64,000 bases of DNA. It comes from Hydrocarboniphaga sp. GTDB taxonomy: Bacteria; Pseudomonadota; Gammaproteobacteria; Nevskiales; Nevskiaceae. The translations under genes and the position numbers were made by a program. The stretch is taken from positions 62,001 through 126,000 of the forward strand of contig NZ_JAQGNT010000009.1 in assembly GCF_028291725.1 (NCBI RefSeq), in the 5' to 3' direction. Of this stretch, positions 7,653 through 16,602 are shown piece by piece. Positions within the stretch are counted from its first letter, which is position 1; each line of letters opens with the position of its first letter. The notes under the pieces are model-generated. The model saw only the letters and a program-made list of their open reading frames with translations. It had not been told where the DNA came from and searched no databases.

Positions 7653-9464
7653 TCAGCCTGGCCGGTAGAACACCGGCGACGACCAGGCGCGTTCCTGGAT
7701 CGCTGGCGGCACCAGCTGCGGCAGCGGCAGGCCGTTCTTCACCGCCAGATACGTGGTCCAGCGCGGCGTCGGGATTTCCAGCACGCGGGCGTAGTAGACC
7801 GCGGGCGCGGCGGCATCGAATTCGGGATCGCTCCATACCGTGGCCAGTTCAGCGGCGCCGATGCTGTTGGTGTACTTGGCGGCCTTCACATCCACCGTGC
7901 TGCCCACCACGGGCAGCTTGCCGGTCGTGGCATCGACAGCACGCTCGCCGGCCCAGGCGATGTCGAACACCTTCTCCTGCGTCTTGCCGTCCTTGAGCCA
8001 GACCTTGACGATCTGGATGCGGTCGAGATTGCCCGAATCAGGGTCCTTGAGTGCCTGCACCGCCACACTCGGCGCTTTGGCGCCAGCCTTGGGCGCAAGA
8101 TCGGCACCCATCGGTACGCCGCCAGCGTAGGCCTTGGCCGCCCAGCCGGGTTTCTTCACCAGGTCTTTCGGATAGCTCCAACCGGCGAACAGGCGCAGCT
8201 GGATACGCGGGCCGGTGGTGGCGAACACCTCGCGGCGCCTGAGCGCATCGAAGATCGCTTCGCGGGTGTTCTGCTCGGCCCACACGCCAGTGACGCCAGC
8301 GGCGCTGCCGAGCACCATCATCGCGCCCGACGGCTGCTGCGGATCGATCGGTTCGTTGAGCCAGCGCTTGGCGTCGAGCTGACTGTCGCCAACGCCAAAG
8401 GCGCCGCTGAAGTTGAACTCCTCCGAGGACGAAGCGCCGGAATGAAAATCCGAAGCGCCGACGAAGCCGAGCTTGTAAGGGTTGACGCCGACGCGCGCCT
8501 CGATCTCCAGCCCGCGGCCCAGCGCCTGGCGCACGTAGCTGCCGTCGAGCTTGCTGCGCCGCGGCTGGCCGAGCAGGAATTCCATCAGCTCGTAGCTGGC
8601 GAACTCGTCGGCCGGCGACAGCACCGGGTTGGTTTCGCTGGTGCCCTTGTGCTGCGTGATCTCCACCAGCGGCTCGTTGCGAATGCGCTGCTCGGCATAG
8701 GCGCGCGAGATCGGCGCGCCGGCGGAATCCTCAAACGTAAACATGCGGCCGTCGCTGACGTTGGAGTTGTGCGGCAGATCCATCACCTCGACACCCAGCG
8801 CGCGCTGGTGATCCATGTAGGTCCACAAGTCTTCGGGCTTGACCGAATCGAGTGTCGAAAACGGCCGCTGCGGATACTTGGGCCCGCGGAAGATCACGTT
8901 GCGGTGCAGGTTGGCGCCGGCCGGCATCGAGGTCCATTCATAGGCGGCGAACGTGGTGAACTTGCCCGGCTGGTAATACTTTTCCGCAGCGTCGATCTGG
9001 CGCTGCCAGTTGCTATGCACGAACTCATCGTTCACCAGCTCGGGAGCCGGCGTGCCGCTGTCGCTGGTGAAGCCCTTGCCGAAAGCCGCACCGACTTTTC
9101 GGAAGCGATCGAAGAAGCTGAGCGTGGTGTCATTCATGATCTGGTGGATGCCGAACCTGGCCAGCGGCCCCTTGGGATCGTCGGCGATGCGCGCGGCGCC
9201 GAGGTACTCGGAGTGATCGGTGACGGCGAGAAAATCCAGCGCGGCCTTGCGGCGAATCTTCTGGCCGATGTAATCGATCTCCTCGCCGCGCGCGTAGCGG
9301 TACGAGTCCTCCGGCAGCGTGTTGGTGCGCGAGGCATAGGCGTCCATCGACATCGCCGTATGCAGATGCAGATCGCCGAAATAGGCCTGCCGCTCCGCCG
9401 CCGATGCCAACGCCGGCAGCAGCACCGCCACCGCCGCAATGCCCATCAAAACGGTGATACGCAT
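7653..9464 (-). CDS. DUF3604 family periplasmic protein
   Basis: 603 residues, clearly paralogous along its whole length to the adjacent lipoprotein. It has an ordinary cleavable signal peptide (hydrophobic stretch to about residue 20, cleavage near ASAA) instead of a lipobox. GDLHLHTAMS starts at residue 30; FLAVTDHSEYLG and MDLPHNSNVSDG follow. Compared with its partner it has a short extra segment around residues 110-150 (FFDRFRKVGAAFGKG). Presumed metal-dependent periplasmic hydrolase of unknown substrate. Tandem duplication followed by a change of anchoring is the simplest history. Confidence 0.85.
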   Translation of the reverse strand: MRITVLMGIAAVAVLLPALASAAERQAYFGDLHLHTAMSMDAYASRTNTLPEDSYRYARGEEIDYIGQKIRRKAALDFLAVTDHSEYLGAARIADDPKGPLARFGIHQIMNDTTLSFFDRFRKVGAAFGKGFTSDSGTPAPELVNDEFVHSNWQRQIDAAEKYYQPGKFTTFAAYEWTSMPAGANLHRNVIFRGPKYPQRPFSTLDSVKPEDLWTYMDHQRALGVEVMDLPHNSNVSDGRMFTFEDSAGAPISRAYAEQRIRNEPLVEITQHKGTSETNPVLSPADEFASYELMEFLLGQPRRSKLDGSYVRQALGRGLEIEARVGVNPYKLGFVGASDFHSGASSSEEFNFSGAFGVGDSQLDAKRWLNEPIDPQQPSGAMMVLGSAAGVTGVWAEQNTREAIFDALRRREVFATTGPRIQLRLFAGWSYPKDLVKKPGWAAKAYAGGVPMGADLAPKAGAKAPSVAVQALKDPDSGNLDRIQIVKVWLKDGKTQEKVFDIAWAGERAVDATTGKLPVVGSTVDVKAAKYTNSIGAAELATVWSDPEFDAAAPAVYYARVLEIPTPRWTTYLAVKNGLPLPQLVPPAIQERAWSSPVFYRPG

Positions 9465-9496
9465 GAATGCACTCCCTTTAGTGGGTTATAGATGAG

Positions 9497-10477
9497 TTAT
9501 AGAAAAGCCAAGGTCCGCTCGATGAACCAGAACGAGGCGAGCGAGCCGATGACGTAAGCCGGTATCGGCCTCAGATAAGGCAGCAGGCGCGGCACCGTGC
9601 GATACAGCGCCACGCCGGCCAGCGCGATGCCGGCGACGAACATCAGCTGCCCGGCCTCGATGCCGAGATTGAACAGCAGCAGCGCCAGCGGAATGTCGCT
9701 TTTTGGCAGGCCGATCTGCGCCAGCGCGCCCGCGAACCCCAGGCCATGCAGCAGGCCGAAGCTGAAAGCCACCGCCCACGGGTAACGCTGCGCCAAACCG
9801 ACACGACCGCGCCGCTGGTGCACCAGCTCCACCGCGACGTAGACGATGGACAGCGCGATCACTGCCTCCACCGGCGCCGGCTGCACCGTGATCAGGTCCA
9901 GCGCCGCGCAGGCCAGCGTGATGCTGTGCGCCAGCGTGAACGCGGTGATGGTCTTCACCAGACGGCGCAGATCACCGACCAGCAGCATCAGCCCGAATAC
10001 GTAGAGCAGATGATCGATGCCCGTCCAGATATGCGTGACGCCCAGCATCAGGTAATCCGCCACCGGCAGCGAGGGCTTCTCCGCCGGCGGCAGTTGCCAG
10101 CGCGGCTGATCGGGCCGGATCAGATGCGTCGCGGTGACGCCATTGGCGTAGTGCAGTCGCGCCAGCACGTCGGTGATGGTGCGTTCCAGCCCTTCGATCT
10201 GCAGCGTCTGTTCACCCAGCGGCGCGTGCGGCGGCGCGACGGTCCATTCCTGTATCAAATAGGCATCGGTCTGGCTGAGCTTGGCCTTGCTGTCATCGAG
10301 CCAGTCGGACAGGTGCGGATTGATCGGAATCGACAGACGGCCGATGGCCGGCTGTTTCCACAGCACCTGCAGCGTGCCATCGCCTGCCTCGTTGATCTCG
10401 ATGTAGGCGGGGCGGATTTCGTGCGCAAAAACAGGCTGCGCCAGCAGCGCCAGCAGCAGCCCTATCGCGCGCCTCAC
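9497..10477 (-). CDS. HupE/UreJ-type membrane protein
   Basis: 326 residues: a signal peptide (cleavage after VFA, residue 18), a periplasmic domain to about residue 135, then several membrane helices. Signature motifs HIWTGIDHLLYVFG (from residue 149), FTLAHSITLA and LLHGLGFAGAL match the HupE/UreJ family, whose characterised members move nickel or cobalt. The His/Asp in the first motif are the expected metal ligands. Its start overlaps the upstream PPIase stop by four bases, so the two are coupled. In this context it may supply or sense a metal for the DUF3604 enzymes, or it may be an unrelated permease; the substrate is not shown. Confidence 0.8.
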   Translation of the reverse strand: MRRAIGLLLALLAQPVFAHEIRPAYIEINEAGDGTLQVLWKQPAIGRLSIPINPHLSDWLDDSKAKLSQTDAYLIQEWTVAPPHAPLGEQTLQIEGLERTITDVLARLHYANGVTATHLIRPDQPRWQLPPAEKPSLPVADYLMLGVTHIWTGIDHLLYVFGLMLLVGDLRRLVKTITAFTLAHSITLACAALDLITVQPAPVEAVIALSIVYVAVELVHQRRGRVGLAQRYPWAVAFSFGLLHGLGFAGALAQIGLPKSDIPLALLLFNLGIEAGQLMFVAGIALAGVALYRTVPRLLPYLRPIPAYVIGSLASFWFIERTLAFL

Positions 10478-11394
10478 GGCTGCGCCTTGCGGTCGGCGCG
10501 CACCACTTCGTAGCGGCGGCGCAGCTCGTCGAAGCTCGCGGCGTTGTACTGCTGGCGCGTGCGCTCGACCCAGGCGCTACGCACACGCTCACGCAGCGTC
10601 TCGAACGGCGGCACCTGGGCTTCGCGGCGCTGCGTCACCTGCACCAGATGCCAGCCATAGCCGGATTGCAGCGGCCCGCTCCACTGCCCCGGCGTCGACC
10701 GCAACAGTCCCTCGACAATCGGGAACTGGCCGAAAATCTGCACCAGTTCCGGCGGGCTCAGCTCGGCATAGCCCTGCTGTAATGCGAAGCGATCGCCGTC
10801 CGATGCGGCAGCCGACGGCCCCTGCAGGCGCAGCTGCCGCAGCGCGTCTTCGGCGCGGCGACGCGCGCCGTCGAAGCCGTCGATGTCGGGGCTGAAATAG
10901 CGATGCGTAAAGCTCACCCGCGGCGCCTCAGTGAACTCGCTGGTGTGCGCATCGTAGTAGGCGCGCAGCGCGGCTTCGTCGGGCTCCGGCACCGCGGTCA
11001 GATCGCGGTTGAGAAAGTCCAACTTCTGGATCAGACGACGGCGCACGATCTCGTCGTTCTGATCCAGGCCCATATGCAGCGCCTCGCGATACAGCACTTC
11101 GTCGCGCACATGCTCTTCGATGATGCCCTCCAGGCGCGCAGGCGAAGGTGCCGAGCCCATCTGCATTTCGTAGAGCTTGACCAGGCGGCTGATGGTGTCG
11201 TCATCAATCAGGATCTGGCGTTCGGCAGTCTGGCGATGCTGCTCGACGACATGCGCCAACACGAACAGCAACGCGCCCAGCAACAGGAATTGCAGCAGCG
11301 GCTCGCGCAGCGTTCGCGACAGCAGACCGCGTCGCGGCGGATGCGCAGGTACAGCGACAAGCGTCGGCGCGCCGACGGCAATGGGGGCATTCAC
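10474..11394 (-). CDS. Membrane-anchored parvulin-type peptidyl-prolyl isomerase
   Basis: 306 residues: a basic, Pro-rich cytoplasmic start, one membrane helix at about 32-50 (LLQFLLLGALLFVLAHVV), a helical SurA-like segment, and a parvulin domain at about 145-265 with FGQFPIVEGLL and SGYGWHLVQVTQRR. It should help fold exported proteins in the periplasm. First gene of the minus-strand unit PPIase-HupE-DUF3604-DUF3604 and divergent from a TonB-dependent receptor, which suggests it serves the receptor or the DUF3604 proteins. Confidence 0.8.
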   Translation of the reverse strand: MNAPIAVGAPTLVAVPAHPPRRGLLSRTLREPLLQFLLLGALLFVLAHVVEQHRQTAERQILIDDDTISRLVKLYEMQMGSAPSPARLEGIIEEHVRDEVLYREALHMGLDQNDEIVRRRLIQKLDFLNRDLTAVPEPDEAALRAYYDAHTSEFTEAPRVSFTHRYFSPDIDGFDGARRRAEDALRQLRLQGPSAAASDGDRFALQQGYAELSPPELVQIFGQFPIVEGLLRSTPGQWSGPLQSGYGWHLVQVTQRREAQVPPFETLRERVRSAWVERTRQQYNAASFDELRRRYEVVRADRKAQP

Positions 11395-11586
11395 ACGGTT
11401 CTCCCGAACGAAGGAACGACAACGGCGCCGCGCGGCCTCGGGCCGTGCGCTGGCATTCAGATTTAGCCAGCCGCGCGTCGCCGGCAGAAAGAAGTTTTTC
11501 GATTTCTCTTATTCCTCTACGCGGCCATAAGAATCGAATAAATCGGTACTTTGAAGTTAATCGTGTGTCGACTAGCGTCCATACAT

Positions 11587-11609
11587 GCCGATCAATTGGG
11601 GCGATCGGC
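11587..11609. promoter_or_regulatory. Operator-like palindrome before the TonB receptor gene
   Basis: GCCGATC at 11587-11593 and GATCGGC at 11603-11609 form an exact 7-bp inverted repeat with a 9-base spacer, ending 44 bp before the receptor ATG in the AT-richer divergent region 11395-11653. It could be a repressor site; no known regulator box was recognised. Confidence 0.35.
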
Positions 11610-11653
11610 TTTTGGTCCGCTGCATAAAACCACCACAACGTTTTGGGGAAATC

Positions 11654-14140
11654 ATGTCGCGCTTAAAGCTGCGCGCGGGTCGGCTGTTGCCGATAAACGC
11701 CGCGCTGATTGGACTCTGGTTGCCGCTGGCCGCACTCGCGCCGGCGGCTCATGCACAACAGCAGGAAGCAGAAGCGGCCGCCGCCCCGCAAGTGGCCGCG
11801 GCAGCCTCGCCGGCCGATGGTGCCGAAGTCGCCGCCGGCGCATCAGCCCCGGTAGAGCTTGAAGAGATTGTCGTCTCCGCACGCCGCCGCGCCGAAACAG
11901 CGCAGAGCGTTCCGATCGCACTCACCGCTATCGGCGAGCACGAGATCGAAGCCACCGGCGCCTACACGTTGAGCCAACTGCAGCAGGCGGCACCGAGCCT
12001 GCAGGTGTTCAGCTTCAATCCGCGCAACACCAACATCAACATCCGCGGACTCGGCAGCAACGTGGCGCTGACCAACGACGGCCTCGAGAGCGGCGTGGGC
12101 GTCTATGTCGACCAGGTCTATTACGGCCGGCCGGGCATCTCGCAATTCGATCTGATCGACCTTGAGCGCGTGGAAGTGCTGCGCGGACCGCAGGGCACGC
12201 TGTTCGGCAAGAACACGACGGCCGGCGCTATCAACATCAGCTCGAAGCTGCCGAGCTTCACGCCGGAATTCAGCGGCGAGCAGAGTGTGGGCAACTACGG
12301 CTACCGGCAATCGCGAGCCTCGGCCTCCGGGCCGATTTCCGGCGACAGCGTCGCTGGCCGCCTGAGCGTGGGCTACACCACGCGCGACGGCTTCGGCGAG
12401 AACATCCACCAAGGCCTGGACCAGGATCAGCGCGACATCTACACCTACGAGAACTTCAGCTCGCGCGGACAGCTGCTGTTCAAGCCATCAGAGTCGCTGT
12501 CGCTGCGCCTGATCGGCGACCACAGCCGCCAGCGGCAGCGTTGCTGCCTCAACTTTCTGGTGGATTCGTTCACCGACTACGACGTCAATCCCGCCAACCC
12601 GACGGCGTCCACCACGATTGCGAACAACTTCGACACCCGCACCGCACGCCTCGGCTATACACCAGTGCCGTTCAAGCCGTTCGCGCGCATCGCCGATGCC
12701 GATGCGGAGTTCCACGCCAACATGGCGCAGGAAGGCCTGTCGGCGCAGCTCGATTGGACATTGCCCGTCGGCACGCTGACCTCGGTGAGCGCCTGGCGCA
12801 GCTGGGACTGGGACCCGGCGAACGACGCCGACGCCACCGGCCTGGACGTCAACCGCAAGGCGCAGCAGGTGAACCGCCAACGCCAGCTGAGCCAGGAAAT
12901 CCGCCTGGCCTCGGAAGCCGGTGGGCGCTTCGATTACGTGACAGGTGTCTACTACTTCCATCAAATAGTCGACGGCTACGGCAGCTTTGAATACGGCGAG
13001 GACGCCGGCAACTGGAACCGCGCGCCGAGCAACCCGATTCCGCTGGAAGTGTGGAATGCGGCACTCGACGGCTTTCTCGCTACCAGCAAGTCCACACCGA
13101 AGACCGACTCCTACGCGCTGTTCTCGCAGGGCACCTGGCACGCGGCCGAGCGGCTGGATATCACGCTGGGCCTGCGCTACACGCACGAGGACAAGGAGGG
13201 CGACTATTCGCAGACCCAGGTGGCCGGCGCCGACCTCTCCGGTCTGACCACCACGCAGCAGGCTCAGGCACAGGCGATCCGCAACAATTTCAATCCCAAC
13301 ATCACCGGCGTGCACGCCGAGCTGTCGGACGACGCCGTGTCCGGCACACTGAATATCTCCTACCGGCTGAGCGACGATCTGCTCAGCTACGCCACCTACT
13401 CGCGCGGCAACAAATCCGGCGGCCTCAATCTGACGACCTTGCCGGCGGGCGTGCCGCTGACCGTGGACCCGGAGAAAGTCGACCATTACGAGCTGGGGCT
13501 CAAGAGCCAATGGCTGAACCACGCGGCTACGCTGAACCTCGCTGCTTTCCGCACCGAGATCAGCGACTACCAGAGCTCGATCGTGATCTCGACCGGTGGC
13601 GGTCCCACCATCACCTACATCGACAACGTCGGCAAGGTACGCTCCAGCGGCGTCGAGGCCGACCTGCGCTACACGCCGCTGCAGGGGCTGATCCTGAGCG
13701 CTTCGGGCGCCTACATCGATGCGCTCTACGTGGACTACTCCCAAGCGCCCTGCCCTTCGGAGCGCAAGAACACCGGTAGTAGCTGCGATCTCTCCGGCGA
13801 GTCCTTGCCTGGCACTTCCAAATGGGCCGGCTCACTGGCCGCCGACGCCAGCGCACCGCTGGGCGCGCTGGAAGTGTTCGGCCGCGCCGACTACATCTAC
13901 CGCTCGTCCTTCAATACCAATGTCAGCAACTCGCGCTACGCCGAGGTCGATGCCTACGGCCTGGTCAACCTGCGCCTGGGCATCCGCCCTCAAGACCAGC
14001 GCTGGGAGCTGGCACTGTGGTCGCGCAACCTGTTCGACAAGGAATACTTCCAGACGCTGAGCGTGACCGACACCGGCCTGGTCAGCGGCCTGCCCGGCGA
14101 TCCACGCACCTGGGGCCTGACCGGCAAGCTGCGGTTCTGA
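11654..14140 (+). CDS. TonB-dependent outer-membrane receptor
   Basis: 828 residues from the ATG at 11654, preceded by GGGGAAATC; an upstream in-frame ATG at 11585 would spoil the signal peptide. The signal peptide ends near AHAQ (about residue 34). A TonB-box-like EIVVSARRR segment follows, then the plug domain with NINIRGLG and VEVLRGPQGTLFGKNTTAGAINI, and a 22-strand-type barrel ending in an aromatic C-terminal residue (GKLRF). Two Cys clusters (RCCLNF and CPSERKN...SSC) sit in predicted extracellular loops. It imports a ligand across the outer membrane using TonB energy. The ligand is unknown; the neighbouring HupE/UreJ-like protein makes a metal complex one possibility. Confidence 0.9.
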   Translation: MSRLKLRAGRLLPINAALIGLWLPLAALAPAAHAQQQEAEAAAAPQVAAAASPADGAEVAAGASAPVELEEIVVSARRRAETAQSVPIALTAIGEHEIEATGAYTLSQLQQAAPSLQVFSFNPRNTNINIRGLGSNVALTNDGLESGVGVYVDQVYYGRPGISQFDLIDLERVEVLRGPQGTLFGKNTTAGAINISSKLPSFTPEFSGEQSVGNYGYRQSRASASGPISGDSVAGRLSVGYTTRDGFGENIHQGLDQDQRDIYTYENFSSRGQLLFKPSESLSLRLIGDHSRQRQRCCLNFLVDSFTDYDVNPANPTASTTIANNFDTRTARLGYTPVPFKPFARIADADAEFHANMAQEGLSAQLDWTLPVGTLTSVSAWRSWDWDPANDADATGLDVNRKAQQVNRQRQLSQEIRLASEAGGRFDYVTGVYYFHQIVDGYGSFEYGEDAGNWNRAPSNPIPLEVWNAALDGFLATSKSTPKTDSYALFSQGTWHAAERLDITLGLRYTHEDKEGDYSQTQVAGADLSGLTTTQQAQAQAIRNNFNPNITGVHAELSDDAVSGTLNISYRLSDDLLSYATYSRGNKSGGLNLTTLPAGVPLTVDPEKVDHYELGLKSQWLNHAATLNLAAFRTEISDYQSSIVISTGGGPTITYIDNVGKVRSSGVEADLRYTPLQGLILSASGAYIDALYVDYSQAPCPSERKNTGSSCDLSGESLPGTSKWAGSLAADASAPLGALEVFGRADYIYRSSFNTNVSNSRYAEVDAYGLVNLRLGIRPQDQRWELALWSRNLFDKEYFQTLSVTDTGLVSGLPGDPRTWGLTGKLRF

Positions 14141-14475
14141 GCAGATCGGTATATCGGCACGTGCCCCGTGGCCCGCGTGAAACCCGAGGATGACGCGAGT
14201 TGCGAAAGCCCCGGATTTTGCCCGGGCTACGCATCCTCCAGGCATTTTGTTAGTCGCTTTGGGAGGAACGATGGAGCGATTCGTTCTGCACATTGCCGAC
14301 TCAAATGACTGACGTGAAGCCCGAGCTTCGTTCTTTGACGCCACTTCATCGTCCGGCTACAGTGCCGACGGGGTTCGCTTGACGACATCTCAATCGAAGC
14401 GACGGCTAGCGCACAAGGCTCTGTTGAGATGCGGCGCACGGTCAGCAAATCAGTCTGCAAATCGGGGAAATCACA
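14141..14475. other. 335-bp intergenic region
   Basis: No convincing gene, RNA or known repeat. It holds a GC-rich imperfect stem near 14203-14224 that could end the receptor transcript, and a GGGAGGAACG ribosome-binding-like string followed by an ATG (about 14262-14273) with no credible downstream frame. The promoter of the lipoprotein gene at 14476 should lie near its right end. Confidence 0.4.
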
Positions 14476-16143
14476 ATGGTCAGCTCAAGTGGGCGCCGCA
14501 TATTGGCTGCGGCGCTTTTTGTCGTTGTTGGGGAGTTGGCAGCTTGCGGCGGCGGCGGGAGTGACCCGGATACCGGCGGAGACGATCCTGGTGGACCCGT
14601 GGGCACCTCGTTTCCTACGGACTTCAGCGGTGCTTATATAGCGCCGGGGGAGGTCGATGACGACGTATACCTGGTACGTGCTTCCCAGCTCGATACGTCC
14701 GTCCAGGTCAGCCGCGCCGCGACCGGCAAGATCGACGATTCCGTCGTCGTCATGGCCGGCGAGTGGTCGGGCGGGAAAGCCAGCAATAGTCGCCCTGCGC
14801 AATTCGTCTACTCGCAAGCCGGCCAGCTATGGCGCCTGGATCTTCGTAGCGGCACGTCCGCCACGCCGACCGCTCTGGGCCGCGACAGTCAGCAATTCTG
14901 CTATTTCGCAGGCGTCTGGGCGGACGACGCCGTCACCACGCATTCGTTTGTTTTCTACAGCGCGGCGGGCACCGACGGAAGCTGCTACGGGGACGACGAC
15001 GAAATACACGCCTTTCGCCTGGACGATAGTCCGCTCACGTCCCCGCATGTCATTGGACCTAGCTCCTCCACTTCATTCGCAATGCCATTGCGCGTCTTCT
15101 ATTCGAGCACAGGCTCGATCAGCGGCTTCGTCGTCGGGGTCCATGACGAACTGCGCTATTACGATGCCAGCCTGATCACCTTCAAGACATTACGAGCCGG
15201 TGCGACTGGCAGCAGCTTCGGACGCGCCGGGGCTTTCGCCCGGACGATGGACACTGCCTATATCCGCTATCAGGATGCAGAGACCCAAACGTCCCATATC
15301 GAGCGGGTCAAGTCGGATGGCACCAGCAGCCCGATCTATTCTGAGCCGAACACGCGTTTCGGCAGCGGATATTCGGACGAAAACGCGCTCTACGTTGTCG
15401 CACGCCCTGCCAGCGGCGGAACGCATATCGTGCGCGTCCCTTACGACGGCAGCCAGACGCACACTTTGTACTCGACCTCGGAATTCGTCACCTACATCGC
15501 CGGCGTCACCAGCAAAGCGCTCGTGATCGTGGTGTCCACCAGTACGGGCATCGATCAACTGATGTCAATCGAGAAGATCTCCGGGTCCACCGTGAAAACG
15601 ATTGCCGAGGCGGGATACGGCTTTTTCGGGGCTACGTTGGAGGGCAATCTGCCGACCGGTACTTCCCCGTTCGTAAGTGCCGACCGCATCGTCTGGACTG
15701 CCTATGCCGATCCCTCGGGCCAGGGAGCGCCCAGTTCCAGCCGCGCGGGAATCAGCAAGGACGATGGCACTCAGGTAGAACTGTACGAGCGCTCGGAATG
15801 GATCAATCAGGTGAATGCCAATGCCGATTTCACGCTGCCACGCGATGTGGGAGCGTCCAGCGCAGCCCTGGTACGCGGCTACACCGGAGCCGAATTTCAG
15901 ACGACGGGCGATCAGGGTGGCACTATTGCCTACTACGACTTTTTATCCGGCAACAAACAGGACGTCGATACCGTCCCCGATTCCGCGTTCATCCAGAGTA
16001 GTTTCCTGCCTGTGGGCCTGACCGCTTATCAGCATCTGCCCACATCCGGACGCAGCGATACCGACGTGATCGGCTTCGATCTGTTGAAGCGCTCGGTTAC
16101 TCAGCTCACCGACACGGTTTTCATCAGCGAAGAGGTTCCATAG
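14476..16143 (+). CDS. Orphan lipoprotein, unknown function
   Basis: 555 residues. Lipoprotein signal with Cys24 in ELAAC, followed by GGGGSD and a Gly/Asp/Pro-rich linker, so probably surface- or periplasm-tethered. The rest is rich in short beta-like segments with repeated patterns (LVRASQL, FVYSQAGQLWRLDL, HIVRVPYDGSQTHTL), suggesting a beta-propeller-like fold. Base composition is visibly less GC-rich than its neighbours, and it is followed by 459 bp of equally AT-rich non-coding sequence, consistent with acquisition by transfer. No family was recognised. Confidence 0.65.
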   Translation: MVSSSGRRILAAALFVVVGELAACGGGGSDPDTGGDDPGGPVGTSFPTDFSGAYIAPGEVDDDVYLVRASQLDTSVQVSRAATGKIDDSVVVMAGEWSGGKASNSRPAQFVYSQAGQLWRLDLRSGTSATPTALGRDSQQFCYFAGVWADDAVTTHSFVFYSAAGTDGSCYGDDDEIHAFRLDDSPLTSPHVIGPSSSTSFAMPLRVFYSSTGSISGFVVGVHDELRYYDASLITFKTLRAGATGSSFGRAGAFARTMDTAYIRYQDAETQTSHIERVKSDGTSSPIYSEPNTRFGSGYSDENALYVVARPASGGTHIVRVPYDGSQTHTLYSTSEFVTYIAGVTSKALVIVVSTSTGIDQLMSIEKISGSTVKTIAEAGYGFFGATLEGNLPTGTSPFVSADRIVWTAYADPSGQGAPSSSRAGISKDDGTQVELYERSEWINQVNANADFTLPRDVGASSAALVRGYTGAEFQTTGDQGGTIAYYDFLSGNKQDVDTVPDSAFIQSSFLPVGLTAYQHLPTSGRSDTDVIGFDLLKRSVTQLTDTVFISEEVP

Positions 16144-16602
16144 AGCTTAATCGGGATGCAGCGCCTGTCTGAATTAATGACCGATTCGAGTTTGGAGAAA
16201 TGCACATGATCGCATTGACTCCAAAGACTGAGACTCTGTACTGCGTTGCATTCATAGAGCACAACGACACACCGAATCGTCATTTTGCGCCGTTCAATTC
16301 GTCGCGAGGTAAAACACTATGTCGAGCGTTTCCCTAAGTGTTGCTTTACAGGCACGGCTTCGGGTCGGAGGCAAAGTGGAGATACATACGCGCGCAAATC
16401 ATTTCGGGCGTAGAGTTCCCTCCAAAGTGGATTCCAAAATCGGGCAACGCGACTAAGGTGCGGCACTCAAGCAGACATCCGCACCTTCTGCGTACCCGCC
16501 GCCTAGCTAGGCATTGCTTCAAACCCTCTCATCCATTCTGTTTCAAATCCCGTCTAGGGCGTGCGCGGAGCCGTTGATTCCGCGCGCTCCAGACTCATGA
16601 GA
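16144..16602. other. 459-bp AT-richer intergenic region
   Basis: No gene is supported. A stem (AAGGTGCGG and CCGCACCTT, about 16456-16488) is present, as is a second GC-rich stem near 16564-16586 close to the stop of the minus-strand cyclase gene. Neither has a convincing T-run. Composition is lower in GC than the rest of the window and matches the preceding lipoprotein gene. Confidence 0.4.
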
